From an uncultured Clostridia bacterium (GTDB lineage: Bacteria; Bacillota; Clostridia; Christensenellales; Borkfalkiaceae), in the NCBI GenBank assembly GCA_934271245.1, contig CAKQQY010000029.1, positions 1-23,143 of the forward strand: 23,143 nucleotides of DNA, given 5' to 3'. The position numbers and the translations under genes were made by a program. The notes beneath the pieces were generated by a model that did no database searches, had not been told where the DNA came from, and saw nothing but the letters and a program-made list of their open reading frames with translations. Of this stretch, positions 21,840-23,143 are shown piece by piece. Position 1 is the stretch's first letter. Every line of letters begins with the position of its first letter.

Positions 21840-23143
21840 ATGGAAGTTACAAAAATTAAGGGAATAAACGAGAAAAGAGAAGAAGACCTTAAAAAAATCG
21901 GGGTGACGGACACCGCCGATCTCATAAGGTATTTTCCGCGCGCTTATCTCGACTTGCGTTCCAAACAAATGCTTAAAAACGCTTACCATAACGATATAGT
22001 TCTTACTACCGGCAGAATTTTAAATATCCCCGTGAATCGGTTCGCGATGAGAAGGGGCGGTTTCGTCAAAGCCGTCTGCGAGCAGGAAGGTTATATTTAC
22101 ACGGTCATATGGTTTAATCAACCGTACGTGTTAAACAAACTCGTAACCGGCGAAGAATATCTTTTTTACGGCAGGGTAAACGAAAGAAACGGCGAGTTAA
22201 GTCTGGTAAACCCGTCTTTCGAACTTTGCGAAAAAGCGTTCAGGTTAAAGGGTATAGTGCCGCAATACGCTGTTAAGGGGAATCTTACGCAAAAGGTTAT
22301 GCGGGACAGCATAAAACTTGCCGTCGATATTGAAAAACCGAAAAGCATAATCCCTTTCGATTTACAGCAAAAATACGAACTTTCGGGACTTTACGAAGCC
22401 TACCGTCAGGTTCATAATCCTACCGATTTCAATTTACTTAAAAAAAGCGAAAACAGAATCGCCGTGGAAGAATATTTTTCTCTCATTTCGGCGTTTAAGT
22501 TTATAAAAGGCGACCGCAATCAGGTAAGAATAAACAAGTACGATTGCTCTGATAAAGACCTTTTACGGTTTATTTCCGAAAGGTTTCCGTTTGAATTTAC
22601 CGACGGGCAGAAGAAAGCCGTCAACGAAATTTTCGCCGACATGAAAGGCTCTTCCGTTATGAACAGACTTATGCAGGGCGACGTCGGAAGCGGCAAAACG
22701 GCGGTCGGCATGTGCGCCGTTTATATTGCGGTAAAAAGCGGATATCAGGCGGTAATGCTGGCTCCCACGGAAGTTCTCGCAAGGCAAAACTATCTCGCTG
22801 CGAAAAAGGCGTTCCCGGATTATAACGTAGACCTTATCACCGGTTCACTTTCCGCTAAAGAAAAACGCGCGGTAAAGGGCGCGGCGAAACTCGGAATAAC
22901 GAACATTTTAGTCGGAACGCACGCTCTTTTACAGGACGACGTGGAATTTAATAACCTTTCTCTTTGCGTGTGCGACGAGCAACAAAGGTTCGGGGTTGCG
23001 CAACGCAGCGCTCTCTTGAATAAAGGCGTAACGCCCGACGTTCTCGTTATGAGCGCAACGCCCATTCCGCGTACTCTTTCTCTGATTTTTTACGGAGATT
23101 TAGACGTTACTTCCATTACGGATAAGCCTAAAATGCGTATACC
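21840..23143 (+). CDS. recG: ATP-dependent DNA helicase RecG, N-terminal two thirds
   Basis: The frame opens at the ATG at 21840 and runs off the right edge after about 434 codons of a family usually near 680 residues. The N-terminal wedge domain begins EVTKIKGINEKREEDLKKIGV, followed by DLIRYFPRAYLD. The helicase core shows the Q-like FTDGQKKAVNEIF, Walker A GDVGSGKTA with Lys286, APTEVLARQ, GTHALL and SATPIPRTL. RecG remodels stalled replication forks and branched DNA. Motif II reads DEQQRFGV (Asp379-Gln382) where DEQHRFGV is usual. There is no Shine-Dalgarno next to the ATG; a hairpin occupies the gap after fakA. The yloU-yloV-recG neighbourhood matches other Bacillota, without the serine dehydratase genes that lie between in Bacillus. 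Confidence 0.95.
   Translation, partial: MEVTKIKGINEKREEDLKKIGVTDTADLIRYFPRAYLDLRSKQMLKNAYHNDIVLTTGRILNIPVNRFAMRRGGFVKAVCEQEGYIYTVIWFNQPYVLNKLVTGEEYLFYGRVNERNGELSLVNPSFELCEKAFRLKGIVPQYAVKGNLTQKVMRDSIKLAVDIEKPKSIIPFDLQQKYELSGLYEAYRQVHNPTDFNLLKKSENRIAVEEYFSLISAFKFIKGDRNQVRINKYDCSDKDLLRFISERFPFEFTDGQKKAVNEIFADMKGSSVMNRLMQGDVGSGKTAVGMCAVYIAVKSGYQAVMLAPTEVLARQNYLAAKKAFPDYNVDLITGSLSAKEKRAVKGAAKLGITNILVGTHALLQDDVEFNNLSLCVCDEQQRFGVAQRSALLNKGVTPDVLVMSATPIPRTLSLIFYGDLDVTSITDKPKMRI

Overview
The window looks like chromosomal housekeeping DNA from a member of the Bacillota, most likely an uncultured Clostridia-like bacterium. Evidence for this is the gene order rpmB / Asp23-Gls24 (yloU) / fakA (yloV) / recG, an RNase J gene followed by trmR and trhP, an ECF-type BioY, a four-cysteine L28, a Firmicute-type LexA box and canonical sigma-A-like promoters. 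I saw no insertion sequence, prophage, CRISPR array, rRNA or tRNA gene. Taxonomy is inference; no species is claimed.

Layout. 1-502 (-): start of ychF, divergent from argS (632) and a HAD phosphatase (2314), each side with its own promoter. 3085-6729 (+): a BaiN/HI0933-type flavoprotein, rho, and a solitary DPPY-type DNA methyltransferase whose ATG lies two bases after the rho stop. A hairpin terminator separates this run from the convergent pair at 6853-8843 (-), a radical SAM putative DNA-repair protein and its partner of the TIGR03916/TIGR03915 type. 9069-9632 (-): bioY with promoter, operator-like palindrome and terminator. 9904-13605 (+): RNase J, TrmR and TrhP, probably one operon that joins RNA decay with tRNA wobble-uridine modification. 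13723-14325 (-): a TetR regulator. 14554-18931 (+): both subunits of a type IIA topoisomerase that lacks a recognisable GyrA box and so looks more like topoisomerase IV than gyrase. 18932-19364: a structured, gene-free stretch. 19365-19556 (-): rpmB. 19771-23143 (+): Asp23-family protein, FakA and the first two thirds of RecG, cut by the window edge.

The most interesting spot is 8841-8889. The radical SAM/partner operon has a 14-bp near-perfect Firmicute LexA (SOS) box touching the -35 of a good promoter, and that promoter is placed so that transcription should begin at the A of the ATG. This suggests a DNA-damage-induced, leaderless mRNA for a poorly characterised DNA-repair system. Second-tier observations are the methyltransferase coupled to rho, a hairpin at the very 5' end of the RNase J mRNA, the structured region after the topoisomerase genes, and residue-level oddities (Gly in place of the usual acidic quinolone-contact residue in the A subunit; DEQQ instead of DEQH in RecG).
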